Part shown: positions 8,748 through 16,650 of the stretch, in pieces
Numbering within the stretch: position 1 is the first letter of the stretch
Layout: each line of letters begins with the position of its first letter
DNA from: Xaviernesmea oryzae
Lineage (GTDB): Bacteria > Pseudomonadota > Alphaproteobacteria > Rhizobiales > Rhizobiaceae
Reading direction: 5' to 3'
DNA: 64,000 nucleotides
Assembly (NCBI RefSeq): GCF_900109605.1
Contig: NZ_FOAM01000016.1
Location: 1 to 64,000 of the forward strand
The notes under the pieces: generated by a model
Seen by the model: only the letters and a program-made list of their open reading frames with translations
Told to the model about the DNA's origin: nothing
Database searches by the model: none
Position numbers and translations under genes: made by a program

Positions 8748-9743
8748 CTAACGCTTGAACTCCAGCGGCACCTTAAACAGCCAGCTGGTCCTGTCGACGG
8801 CGGCTGGAATGGCGGGAAAGGGCGCGGCTCGGCGGACATTGTCCATCGCCGCCTGATCGAGAACAGCAGACCCGCTGCTTGACAGAACCGAGACGCGAGA
8901 GACGCTTCCACCTGGCCCGATCAGGAAGGATACGACGACTGTCCCTCGCAGGCCATCCCGCTGCGCCTCACTGGGGTATTTGTTGGCGCGTCTTAGCCGT
9001 GACTGGATCATCTGCTGGTAGCGCGATGCCGCGGCATTGCCGGCATCGCTGGAGCGGCCGGACGAACCGGCGCTGCTGGTTGCGGCATTGGCTGTTTCCG
9101 CGCCATCGGCCTCGCCTTTGCGCGCGGACTCGCGGGCGGCGCCCTTTTCCCCGCCTGTCGGCTTGGCGCGGCGCGGCGTCTCGCGCTCTGCCACTTTTTT
9201 CGGCTCAGGCTTTTTCGAAAGCTCCGGCTTTGGCGGTTGCGGCTTTTCGGGCTTGGGCGGCTCCGGCCTTTCCAGCGGCACCACCGTTTCCACAGGCGGG
9301 GCGGCAGCCACGACGTCCGGCGGCGTTTGCGAGACCGGCGGCAGGCTTTCCTCCGGCATCACCACATCGGCATCAACGGGCGGGGCCGGCGGCTCCAAGG
9401 GCACGGTGGCCGTCTGGACAGGCTGGTTGGGTGCAATCTCCTGCGGTGCTACGCTCTCGCTCGTCTGCGGCGTTACCGTCTCCGGCGCAATCTCCGTCGG
9501 CGCCAGCGGGTCGATCTCCGCCGTTTCCGTTGGCTGCTCGCTGGGGCTCAGCACCTCGTTCGGCGCGCCAGCCTGGAGCGTTTCCTCGAAGGCATTGCCC
9601 AGCATGGCCACCTGCATGGCCTGCCCTCCTTCGAGCATATCGGGCGCCTCGGTCTTCGGCATGAGGATCACGGCTCCGGCAACGGCATGCAGGCACAAGG
9701 AAAGGCCGATCCCCACCGTCCAGCGCAGTGTCTTACTCATCAC
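8748..9743 (-). CDS. tonB: TonB-type energy transducer
   Basis: The 331-residue periplasm-spanning protein couples the proton-motive force to outer-membrane receptors for iron compounds. It has one N-terminal anchor (VGIGLSLCLHAVAGAVIL), a long Pro/Glu/Lys-rich linker (roughly residues 90-190, with repeated PEPPKPEKP-type runs), an Ala/Ser/Gly stretch, and a C-terminal TonB domain. That domain contains NKYPSEAQRDGLRGTVVVSF and ends in PLEFKR. ExbB and ExbD are not in the window. A tonB gene divergent from hmu genes is the known rhizobial arrangement. MSKT (9740) is an equally possible start. Confidence 0.88.
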   Translation of the reverse strand: MMSKTLRWTVGIGLSLCLHAVAGAVILMPKTEAPDMLEGGQAMQVAMLGNAFEETLQAGAPNEVLSPSEQPTETAEIDPLAPTEIAPETVTPQTSESVAPQEIAPNQPVQTATVPLEPPAPPVDADVVMPEESLPPVSQTPPDVVAAAPPVETVVPLERPEPPKPEKPQPPKPELSKKPEPKKVAERETPRRAKPTGGEKGAARESARKGEADGAETANAATSSAGSSGRSSDAGNAAASRYQQMIQSRLRRANKYPSEAQRDGLRGTVVVSFLIGPGGSVSRVSVLSSSGSAVLDQAAMDNVRRAAPFPAIPAAVDRTSWLFKVPLEFKR

Positions 9744-9769
9744 CCTGATCCCTTATTCTGCTGCCGGCC

Positions 9770-10225
9770 TCAGCCCTTCAGCGCGATCGGCGCCTTGGAA
9801 CCGGTGCGCAGACCGCTCATGCAGGCTTCGCGGGCCAGGCCTTCGCCCGTGCAGACAGGCGCGTCATTGATCAGCAGGCTGCCCAAGGCTTCGCACCGCG
9901 TGCCCGGTAGATCGAACTGGCGCACCTTGGTCTTGCCGGCCGGAAGATCGCGAAAATCGAGCACCGCCATGCGCTCGACCAGGCCCTGCCCGTTGAACAG
10001 CACGAATTCGAAGGAGACCTTGCCGACATCCTGGGCAAGCGCGCTCTCGGCGGTAAAGGTCAGCTTGCAGCCTTTATCGGATGGCGTCAGGCTGTTCAGT
10101 TCGACCAGAAGCCCCTTCGCCGCGCCGGCTGCGTCCTGGGCCCATGCGGCACCGGCAAACGGAAGGCTTGCCAGCGACAAGGCAAAGCCGGCCGCCATCA
10201 TCACACTCGTCTTCATGCCCGTCAT
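9770..10225 (-). CDS. Secreted protein of unknown function upstream of tonB
   Basis: The 151-residue protein has a clear signal peptide (MAAGFALSLASLPFAGAAWAQ, shown for cleavage after AWA). The mature part is about 125 residues with four cysteines (GCKL, TRCEA, VCTG, EACM), which could form two disulfides in the periplasm. I do not recognise a named family. It precedes tonB by 26 bp on the same strand, so it should share the iron-controlled transcript. The start at 10225 is chosen because GAGGA sits 6 nt upstream; the open frame extends to 10321 without a comparable site. Confidence 0.65.
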   Translation of the reverse strand: MTGMKTSVMMAAGFALSLASLPFAGAAWAQDAAGAAKGLLVELNSLTPSDKGCKLTFTAESALAQDVGKVSFEFVLFNGQGLVERMAVLDFRDLPAGKTKVRQFDLPGTRCEALGSLLINDAPVCTGEGLAREACMSGLRTGSKAPIALKG

Positions 10226-10278
10226 GCCATTTCCTCGCATCGCCGCCGAACCTGTCGCCTTGCGTCCATAAATAAACG

Positions 10279-10293
10279 TGAGTAAGGCAGTCA
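10279..10293. promoter_or_regulatory. Candidate RirA iron-responsive box
   Basis: The sequence TGA (10279-10281), nine bases, TCA (10291-10293) matches the published rhizobial iron-responsive operator form TGA-N9-TCA bound by RirA. It sits between the divergent tonB-side operon and hmuUV, where iron control is expected. The motif is short and will occur by chance, so context is the main support. Confidence 0.4.
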
Positions 10294-10404
10294 AGATAGC
10301 GGGTGCAATATCCTCTGTCACCCCCGTCCTCTGTTACCGACACGGGGCGGCGGATCGCAGGTGCGGCCGATGGCAAGGCCGGCTTTGCCGGAAGGAGAAT
10401 GAGC

Positions 10405-11595
10405 ATGGCAAGCGTCGAAAGACGAAGCGACGACCTGGCAGCCGGTCGGTTGCAGACGGATGAAGCAGGCAGTCGGTCCCAGGCAGTCCTGGCAAGCGAC
10501 CAACCGGCCGGCCGCCGGCTGACGGAAAGCCGTGGCGTGGAGGACCATCTGGCCGGCGACCGCTCCGCCAAGGCCCGGCGCGCCATTACGCTGCTCATCG
10601 TTCTGCTGGCCATGGCCTTTCTGGCATCCATCATGCTTGGCGTCGCCAACGCCTCGGTGCCCGCCGTGATCAGGCTGATTCTCGGGATCGAGGATGGCGC
10701 GGCCTCGCTGCGCGACCGCATCATCATCCTCGACATCCGCCTGCCGCGCGCCCTTCTGGGCCTGCTCGTGGGATCGGCGCTGGCTGTCTCAGGCGCGCTG
10801 ATGCAGGGGCTGTTTCGCAATCCGCTGGCCGATCCCGCGCTGGTCGGCGTCTCCTCCGGCGCGGCATTGGGGGCGGTCACGATGATCGTCCTCGGCCATG
10901 CGCTCATGCCCTGGCTGCCGCCGGCGCTATCCCTGCTCGCTCTCCCGCTTGCCGCCTTTCTCGGCGGGCTGGCCTCGACGCTGCTTCTCTATCGCATCGC
11001 CACCAGCGGCCAGGTCACCTCGGTCGCGACCATGCTGCTCGCCGGCATCGCGCTCGGCGCTTTGAGCAGCGCCGCCACCGGCCTTCTGGTTTTCATCGCC
11101 GATGACCGGCAATTGCGCGACATCACCTTCTGGACGCTCGGATCGCTGGCCGGCGCCACCTGGCAAAAGGTGGCGATCGCCGCACCGGTGATCCTGGTCG
11201 CGCTGGGGATCAGCAGCATTCTGGCGCGCGGGCTCAATGCGTTGACGCTTGGAGAAGCGGCTGCCTTCCACATGGGCTTCTCGGTGCAGCGGCTCAAAAT
11301 CGGCGCCATCCTCTGTGTTGCCGCCGCGACGGGCGCCGCAGTGGCCACCAGCGGCGCCATCGGCTTTATCGGCATCGTCGTCCCGCATCTCCTGCGTCTC
11401 GTCATCGGCCCCGACAACCGCTATCTGCTGCCGGCATCCGCGCTTCTCGGCGCCGCCCTCTTGCTTGGCGCGGACATGATCTCGCGCCTTGTCGCCGCTC
11501 CGGCGGAATTGCCGATCGGCATCATCACGGCGCTGGCCGGCGCGCCGGTCTTTCTCGCCATTCTCATTCGCGGTCGGGGCCGCCTGGGCCTATGA
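10405..11595 (+). CDS. hmuU: Heme ABC transporter permease (FecCD family)
   Basis: The protein (396 residues from this start) is an inner-membrane permease of the BtuC/FecCD type. Hallmarks are LRLPRALLG-like IRLPRALLGLLVG, AVSGALMQGLFRNPLADP, GVSSGAALGA, and SGAIGFIGIVVPHLLRL. The closest family by wording and by its partner is HmuU. About 60 polar residues precede the first helix, longer than usual. ATG 10405 has AGGAG at 7 nt; upstream ATGs are too close to or lack such a site. Its stop overlaps the hmuV start by 4 nt. No substrate-binding HmuT is adjacent. Confidence 0.85.
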   Translation: MASVERRSDDLAAGRLQTDEAGSRSQAVLASDQPAGRRLTESRGVEDHLAGDRSAKARRAITLLIVLLAMAFLASIMLGVANASVPAVIRLILGIEDGAASLRDRIIILDIRLPRALLGLLVGSALAVSGALMQGLFRNPLADPALVGVSSGAALGAVTMIVLGHALMPWLPPALSLLALPLAAFLGGLASTLLLYRIATSGQVTSVATMLLAGIALGALSSAATGLLVFIADDRQLRDITFWTLGSLAGATWQKVAIAAPVILVALGISSILARGLNALTLGEAAAFHMGFSVQRLKIGAILCVAAATGAAVATSGAIGFIGIVVPHLLRLVIGPDNRYLLPASALLGAALLLGADMISRLVAAPAELPIGIITALAGAPVFLAILIRGRGRLGL

Positions 11596-12389
11596 GCATG
11601 GATCTTCTCGTGCGCGATCTCGGCGTGACCCTTGGCGGCGCCACCATTCTCTCCGGCACCGGCTTCACCGCCAAAGCCGGTGCTCTGACGGCGATCATCG
11701 GCCCCAGCGGCTGCGGCAAGACCACGACGCTCAAGGCGCTATCAGGCGAGATTGCCTATCGCGGCTCGATCCGCCTGCGCGGCCAGGAGGTGTCGTCGCT
11801 CTCGCCGCTGGCCCTTGCCCGCATGCGGGCCGTGCTGCCGCAGGCAAGCCTGCTGGCCTTTCCCTTCACCGTGCGGGAGGTGGTGGCCATGGGCCTCCAG
11901 GCAGCCGGCGGACGTGCCGGCGAGGACGGCCGGCTGATCGCGGCAGCGCTCGAGGCCGTGGATCTCGGCGGCTTTGCCGGGCGCTTTTATGGCGAGCTTT
12001 CCGGCGGCGAGCAGCAGCGTGCCCAGCTCGCCCGGGCACTCTGCCAGATCGAGGCAGCGGGACAAGAGCATGCCCTGCCCTTCCTGTTTCTCGACGAGCC
12101 CGTCTCCAGCCTAGACATCCGCCATCAGCTGTCGATCATGCAGCTTGCCCGCGCCCATGCGCGCAAAGGCGGTGGCGTCGTGGCGGTCATGCATGACCTC
12201 AACCTCACAGCCATGTTCGCCGACAATATCGTGATGATGCGCGCCGGCCGGGTAGAGGCCGAGGGCACGCCAGACGCGGTGATGACCGATCCGCTGCTCG
12301 GCCGCCTCTTTGGCTGCGCGCTCAGGGTCGGGGCCGTGCCGCCGCCGCCGATCCCCTTCGTCCTGCCGCAGACCGCCATCGAGCCGTAG
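11592..12389 (+). CDS. hmuV: Heme ABC transporter ATP-binding protein
   Basis: The 265-residue ATPase powers HmuU. Walker A is GPSGCGKTT, the signature is LSGGEQQRAQLARALCQI, Walker B plus D-loop is FLFLDEPVSSLDIRHQ, and the switch His is in AVMHDLNLTAMF. SGGEQQR followed by an inserted segment before FLFLDEP is typical of HmuV. It overlaps hmuU by 4 nt (ATGA), indicating translational coupling. Nothing related follows it; the next gene has its own stress promoter. Confidence 0.88.
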   Translation: MSMDLLVRDLGVTLGGATILSGTGFTAKAGALTAIIGPSGCGKTTTLKALSGEIAYRGSIRLRGQEVSSLSPLALARMRAVLPQASLLAFPFTVREVVAMGLQAAGGRAGEDGRLIAAALEAVDLGGFAGRFYGELSGGEQQRAQLARALCQIEAAGQEHALPFLFLDEPVSSLDIRHQLSIMQLARAHARKGGGVVAVMHDLNLTAMFADNIVMMRAGRVEAEGTPDAVMTDPLLGRLFGCALRVGAVPPPPIPFVLPQTAIEP

Positions 12390-12444
12390 GGGTAATCAAG
12401 CCTCTATAAGAGGCCGCGTTGGCCGGCATTTCGGCTTTTCCTTA

Positions 12445-12469
12445 GGAACAAATCCGGGCTGTGAACGTT
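12445..12469 (+). promoter_or_regulatory. EcfG-type promoter before the YqjD-like gene
   Basis: GGAAC (12445-12449), 16 bases, CGTT (12466-12469) matches the alphaproteobacterial general-stress sigma consensus exactly. It is 82 bp upstream of the YqjD-like start, on the correct strand. Confidence 0.75.
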
Positions 12470-12550
12470 TTGAGGCCAGGGATGTGGCAAGTCATGCATC
12501 GCCTGCCTGCCCTGTCTTGAGCCGAACCCGCGGCACGAAGGAGTTTCCCT

Positions 12551-12913
12551 ATGTTATCAGATCTTTTCTCCGGCAAGTCCTCCCGCCGGCGTGGAAGCGC
12601 ATTGTTCGACCAGTCGCTCGACGGTCAGTTGAGCGATATCCGCGACGACATCGCGTCCCTTACCCGCCTTCTTGCCAAGCGCGGTGACAAGGCGTCCCAC
12701 CTCGTGCGCGACCGTGCAAGCGACGCGCGCTCCGCAGCAGAGGCTGGTTTCAGCGACATGATGGAGGGTGCGGAGGAACTGCTGTCCGATCTGCGCCATC
12801 GTTATGCCTCCACCGAGCGTCAGGTCCGCCACACGGTGCGCGAACATCCGCTTGCAGCTGTCGGCATTATCGCCGCCGTCGGTCTTCTCGCCGTCTCGAT
12901 GATGCGCAAATAG
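12551..12913 (+). CDS. ElaB/YqjD-like (DUF883-type) membrane-anchored stress protein
   Basis: The 120-residue protein has a long amphipathic helical region (DQSLDGQLSDIRDDIASLTR through YASTERQVRHTVREH) and one C-terminal tail anchor, PLAAVGIIAAVGLLAVSMM, with basic end RK. This is the architecture of ElaB, YqjD and YgaM, which bind ribosomes at the inner membrane in stationary phase in E. coli. The EcfG promoter upstream agrees with a stress role. The ATG follows GAAGGAG. The next gene, a YqjE/holin-like protein, resembles the yqjD-yqjE pairing. Confidence 0.7.
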   Translation: MLSDLFSGKSSRRRGSALFDQSLDGQLSDIRDDIASLTRLLAKRGDKASHLVRDRASDARSAAEAGFSDMMEGAEELLSDLRHRYASTERQVRHTVREHPLAAVGIIAAVGLLAVSMMRK

Positions 12914-12982
12914 TCCTCCCAGGACCGCATGCCTCGTGTTGCATGAGCCAAGAGCCTTCGCCTTATTTCGCCGATACGCGGG

Positions 12983-13007
12983 AACGAGCGCCTTGTTCGG
13001 CTGTTGG
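12983..13007 (+). promoter_or_regulatory. Weaker EcfG-type promoter candidate
   Basis: GGAAC (12983-12987), 16 bases, TGTT (13004-13007). The -35 is exact, and the -10 has T in place of C. It would give a leader of about 175 nt for the holin-like gene at 13191. Confidence 0.35.
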
Positions 13008-13190
13008 ACTGCGCAGCGAGGATGACAGGTGCCGCTGGACCACCAAGCGGCACAGGAAATAGGCCTGCGCACCTCGAGGCGGTGAAGTGCGCAGGGCGCT
13101 TAAAATCCGAACCAAGCACGCTCGGCGGCGCGTGAAACTTATCGATGTCCGGAGCCATGTGACGATCCGGAACTGTTCTGGGAGACGCTT

Positions 13191-13628
13191 ATGGGCCCGC
13201 TTGTGGCTTTTCTATCCAGCTTGGCCGCAACCGATATGAGCCTCGCGGTCGCTCGCATCAAACGCAATGCGATTCTGCGTGCGATTGCCGGCTCCTTTTT
13301 TCTGACAGCCGTAATCTTCGGGCTGATCGCCTTAACGATCTACCTCTCCCACAAGCTGGGACCGATCGGCGCCACGCTGGCCGTGGGCGGCGTCTTCCTG
13401 GTGTTTGGCATCATTACCCTCATCACCATGTCGATCATGGAAGCACGAGACCGCCGGATCGCCGAGGAGCGCAAGCGCAAATCGCAGGTGCAGACCAATC
13501 TGGTCATGGCCACGACGATGACGCTGTTTCGCCGCAAGCCATTGATGGCAGCCGGCATTGCCATGGCAGTCGGCGGCCTGCTCGGCTTCACCCGCCTCGG
13601 CTTCGGCGGACGCGACGACGACGCCTGA
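13191..13628 (+). CDS. Holin-superfamily-like (YqjE-type) inner-membrane protein
   Basis: The 145-residue protein has two close transmembrane helices (AIAGSFFLTAVIFGLIALTIYL and ATLAVGGVFLVFGIITLITM), a basic cytoplasmic loop (RDRRIAEERKRKS) and a third hydrophobic stretch near GIAMAVGGLLGF. This matches the phage-holin/DUF1469-like group that includes YqjE, though the assignment is by architecture. The function is unknown; the pairing with the upstream YqjD-like gene suggests a shared stress role. A strong terminator follows. Confidence 0.6.
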   Translation: MGPLVAFLSSLAATDMSLAVARIKRNAILRAIAGSFFLTAVIFGLIALTIYLSHKLGPIGATLAVGGVFLVFGIITLITMSIMEARDRRIAEERKRKSQVQTNLVMATTMTLFRRKPLMAAGIAMAVGGLLGFTRLGFGGRDDDA

Positions 13629-13665
13629 TCGCTGGCCTTCTGATCGGCACAATCGGCCTTGTTGC

Positions 13666-13693
13666 GGCGCTCCTCTGGAGCGCCGTTTTTTTT
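13666..13693 (+). terminator. Intrinsic terminator after the holin-like gene
   Basis: GGCGCTCC (13666-13673) and GGAGCGCC (13677-13684) form a perfect 8-bp stem with a TCT loop, followed after one G by eight T (13686-13693). Confidence 0.9.
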
Positions 13694-13769
13694 GGCTTTA
13701 TAATTTCGGGAAAGGCTTGCTTCGCGCTACCGCTTCAAGACCACGGACTGCTGCGTGCGAGATGACTGG

Positions 13770-15260
13770 TCAGAGTGGCAGGCGGATGATGGCGGTCACG
13801 CCATCAGGCAGATATTCGACCTTCACCGAGCTGCCCATAACCTTGTCCAGGCTGCGTTCGATCAGGATGGAGCCGAACCCCCGGCGCTGCGGCTCCTGCA
13901 CGAGGGGGCCGCCAACCTCGGTCCAGGTCAGGTGGAGCACGCGCCCGCCTTCTTCCGGCACGCCCCGCGCGGTGAAGACGATCCGGCCCTTGGGAACAGA
14001 AAGCGCACCGTATTTCGCTGCATTCGTCGCCAGCTCGTGCAGAACCAGACCGAGCCCCACGGCTTGATCGGGGCCAAGCAGGATCTCGTCCTTGTGGATT
14101 TCGACCTGGGCTTGATAGTCGCGCACATGCGGAGCGAGCTGCTTCTCCAACAGAGCAGACAGACGGATTGCGCCCCATTCATGATCCGACAGCAGCCCAT
14201 GCGCTTCGGAAATCGCCTGCAGCCGGCCGGCAAAAGCGGTCATGAACTGCTGCGGATCGCTCGTCTGCCGCAGCGTCTGGCGCGCCAGCGATTGCAGCAT
14301 GGCCAGTGTATTCTTCACCCGGTGATTGAGCTCGCGCAGCAGCAGCCGGGTTCGCTGACTGGAGGTCTGTTCCGATGTGACATCGATATTGACGCCGAGA
14401 AACACGGTTGGACGGCCCTTGGCGTCACGCTCATGCACGCGGCCTCGCCCAAGCAGCCAGCGGCCGGTCGAGGCCACGCGGATGGTGCTGTCGTAATCGG
14501 CGGCGCCGGCCATGGCATGGCGCAGGTTTTCCAGCATGCGCGCCCGGTCGTCACGGTGGATGGCGGTGAAGAAGTCCCGCGCGTGATAGGAGGCTGCGGG
14601 CTCCATGCCGAACATGCGGGCCATGGCCAGGTTGCACGAGATCGTGCCCGTCCGCACGTCCCACAGCCAGCTGCCGACATTGGCCGCTTCCAGCGCCATG
14701 GCGTGGCGGCGCTCATCGCGCGACAAAGCCACTTCGTTGAGCGCACGCTGGTTGGCATCTTCCTTCAGCGAGATCATCGAGCCGATGATGGCGGCAAAAT
14801 CGGCGAGCTTCGCCTCTTCCTCGCTGCTGAGGCCATTGCGGATCTTGCCATCCCCCAAAAACAGAAAACCGACAGGCTTTCCTTCAGCGAAGACCGGCAG
14901 AATGCAGGCGAAGGCAAGAGGCGCACCAGCCGTCACCGCCTCGTGGCCTGACAGCTCCGCATCCGTTCGGACGTCGGCAAGGACGATGGTCTGGGGCTGG
15001 TCGCCCAGCCTTGGAGCCAGATGCTGGGCAAAATCGGCGATTTCAGGGGTCAAACCAAGCCAGGCAACGGGGCTTGCCGAACGCCGGCAGCCGATCGTCA
15101 CCGAGCGCACCTCCAGCACCGACGCGACCAGCTTGGCCACATGCAGCAGATCGCGATCCCCGCCTGAGTCGTGCAGTGCCCTCTCGTCATGGGGTTCGAG
15201 CGGCGCCGGCGGCACGAGCGTTGGCAGAGGCGAAACCGCCGAATGGGTCACGGTCGTCAT
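13770..15260 (-). CDS. GAF-PAS sensor histidine kinase, HWE/HisKA_2 type
   Basis: The 496-residue protein has no transmembrane segment, so it senses inside the cell. Residues about 35-165 form a GAF-like domain (FACILPVFAEGKPVGFLFLG), and about 180-300 a PAS domain with PAC (EAANVGSWLWDVRTG to VFLGVNIDVT). The phospho-acceptor is in LLLRELNHRVKNTLAML (H about 312), and the N-box is LVLHELATNAAKYGAL. The last part, RRGFGSILIERSL, is typical of HWE kinases. Such kinases often feed PhyR, and the location one gene from ecfG supports this, but no EcfG promoter was seen before it. The start follows AGGGGAC. Confidence 0.85.
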   Translation of the reverse strand: MTTVTHSAVSPLPTLVPPAPLEPHDERALHDSGGDRDLLHVAKLVASVLEVRSVTIGCRRSASPVAWLGLTPEIADFAQHLAPRLGDQPQTIVLADVRTDAELSGHEAVTAGAPLAFACILPVFAEGKPVGFLFLGDGKIRNGLSSEEEAKLADFAAIIGSMISLKEDANQRALNEVALSRDERRHAMALEAANVGSWLWDVRTGTISCNLAMARMFGMEPAASYHARDFFTAIHRDDRARMLENLRHAMAGAADYDSTIRVASTGRWLLGRGRVHERDAKGRPTVFLGVNIDVTSEQTSSQRTRLLLRELNHRVKNTLAMLQSLARQTLRQTSDPQQFMTAFAGRLQAISEAHGLLSDHEWGAIRLSALLEKQLAPHVRDYQAQVEIHKDEILLGPDQAVGLGLVLHELATNAAKYGALSVPKGRIVFTARGVPEEGGRVLHLTWTEVGGPLVQEPQRRGFGSILIERSLDKVMGSSVKVEYLPDGVTAIIRLPL

Positions 15261-15750
15261 TCAAAGTCCCCTGGACAGGATCAAGGCGAAGGCCTGTCCA
15301 CTGAAAACACGGTGAAATCGGCTTCGAAACGAAGAGCAGCCATTGAAACTCGCCCTGGTCTGTCGCCGCGCTGCGGGCTGTCGCCGGACACCGCAGGCGC
15401 GCCGAAACGCGATCAATCCTTAGCGCGGTCTGGACATTCGAGCCAGCCCTCTCTTGCCAGCGCGATGATCGTTTTCAAGATCCGCTGACAATCTCACCGG
15501 TATTCGATCAAATCGACAGCGCGATTGCCGACACTCAGAGCATGACCCGGCGAAAGCGCGCCAAACAATCTAACCCGCGAGCCACGGGCGGAAAATTAAA
15601 AAAAGGCAATGCTGACATTCGCACGGACGTACAGACGCGTCGGCCCGACTTTGCTGAAGCCAACCCACGCTGATGATGAATACTGATCATGCGCCGGACC
15701 TGCCTTGCCGAATGCGCCCACCCTACAAAGAAGGCAGGCGCATCCGAAGA
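15261..15750. other. Intergenic stretch between ecfG and the GAF-PAS kinase
   Basis: This 490-bp region separates two minus-strand genes. A 7-bp inverted repeat (ATGCGCC 15712-15718, GGCGCAT 15737-15743) lies just past the ecfG stop and may end or stabilise that transcript, although no U-run follows. There is an A-rich patch near 15594-15608. No convincing gene, RNA or EcfG promoter was found. Confidence 0.4.
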
Positions 15751-16317
15751 TCAGGAGACGAAAGCGCGTGAAGTAAGCGGCGCGGATGTTGCGTCCGGGC
15801 CATATTCATTCTCGCCGGTCACCTGCAGAATATCCTGCAGGCGCTGACGTGCGCGGTTCACGCGGCTCTTGATCGTGCCCAGGGCGCAGCCGCAAATCTC
15901 GGCTGCTTCCTCATAGGAAAAGCCGGAGGCGCCGACGAGGACGATGGCTTCGCGCTGGTCCGGCGGCAGCATGTTCAAGGCCCGCTTGAAGTCCTGCAGA
16001 TCGAGAGAGCCGTATTGCGACGGATGCTGGGCAAGCGATTCGGTAAAAAATCCGTCGCTGTCCTGCACCTCACGGCCCCGCTTGCGCATCTGGCTGTACA
16101 GCTCGTTTCGCAGGATGGTGAAAAGCCAAGCCTTCATGTTCGTGCCCATCTCGAAATGGTCCTGCTTCGCCCAGGCCTTCATGATGGTGTCCTGCACAAG
16201 ATCATCCGCGCGGTCGTGGCGGCCGATCAACGACATGGCAAAGGCACGCAGACTCGGCAGGGCAGCCAGCATCTCGCGCTTGAAGTTCGGTTCCTCAGTC
16301 GACATGGACTTGCTCAT
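15751..16317 (-). CDS. ecfG: EcfG-type general-stress sigma factor
   Basis: The 188-residue ECF sigma factor has region 2 (DRADDLVQDTIMKAWAKQDHFE, with NMKAWLFTILRNELYS) and region 4 (LPPDQREAIVLVGASGFSYEEAAEICG, then GTIKSRVNRARQRL). These match EcfG/RpoE2 regulators of the alphaproteobacterial general stress response. It recognises GGAAC-N16/17-CGTT promoters, several of which lie in this window. Its ATG overlaps the nepR stop (ATGA), so the sigma and its anti-sigma are coupled. An inner ATG at 16305 is possible. Confidence 0.93.
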   Translation of the reverse strand: MSKSMSTEEPNFKREMLAALPSLRAFAMSLIGRHDRADDLVQDTIMKAWAKQDHFEMGTNMKAWLFTILRNELYSQMRKRGREVQDSDGFFTESLAQHPSQYGSLDLQDFKRALNMLPPDQREAIVLVGASGFSYEEAAEICGCALGTIKSRVNRARQRLQDILQVTGENEYGPDATSAPLTSRAFVS

Positions 16318-16508
16318 TCCGCAACATCGGGAAGCGAGCGCCGCTCAACGGCATCAAGCTTTTCCAAGAGATCAAGGAACCTGTCAGGTATCGCTTCCTC
16401 TTGAACCGACAGGTAAAGTGCGCGAAGCTTCGACGCGATCTGCGCGTGTGTGTTGTCTGGCCGCGGCGGTTGCTCGCCTTCGTGCCTAGCCCCATTGTTG
16501 TAGTTCAT
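16314..16508 (-). CDS. nepR: NepR anti-sigma factor
   Basis: The 64-residue protein carries the NepR helix pair, IASKLRALYLSVQEEAIPDRF followed by LDLLEKLD, which wraps around EcfG. On stress, phosphorylated PhyR binds NepR and frees the sigma. The open frame reaches 16664, but that would run over the divergent promoters. ATG 16508 gives the usual length and lies about 30 nt after the predicted transcription start. A GAGG lies 14 nt upstream, a rather long spacing. It is cotranscribed with ecfG. Confidence 0.9.
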   Translation of the reverse strand: MNYNNGARHEGEQPPRPDNTHAQIASKLRALYLSVQEEAIPDRFLDLLEKLDAVERRSLPDVAE

Positions 16509-16545
16509 TGTAGCAGCAGCACCCTCAAAAACTATCCGAGGGGGA

Positions 16546-16570
16546 AACGCGATATGCAAAAATTTGTTCC
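16546..16570 (-). promoter_or_regulatory. EcfG-type promoter for nepR-ecfG
   Basis: On the minus strand GGAAC (16570-16566), 16 bases, CGTT (16549-16546). It matches the consensus and gives positive feedback on ecfG. Confidence 0.85.
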
Positions 16571-16575
16571 GGGCG

Positions 16576-16601
16576 GGAACAAGATTTATCGTTCCTGCGT
16601 T
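16576..16601 (+). promoter_or_regulatory. EcfG-type promoter for phyR
   Basis: GGAAC (16576-16580), 17 bases, CGTT (16598-16601), 50 bp upstream of phyR. It lies 6 bp from the -35 of the opposing nepR promoter, so the two are back to back. Confidence 0.85.
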
Positions 16602-16650
16602 TTCAAAACGCATCAGGCCGCGTTTTCGGCCGGAGTGAGGGAGCCCATTC

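Noticed and set aside
13169-13190. GGAAC close to the holin-like gene as a promoter
   Set aside because: No -10 fits at 16-17 bp before the start codon; the CGCTT there overlaps the ATG.
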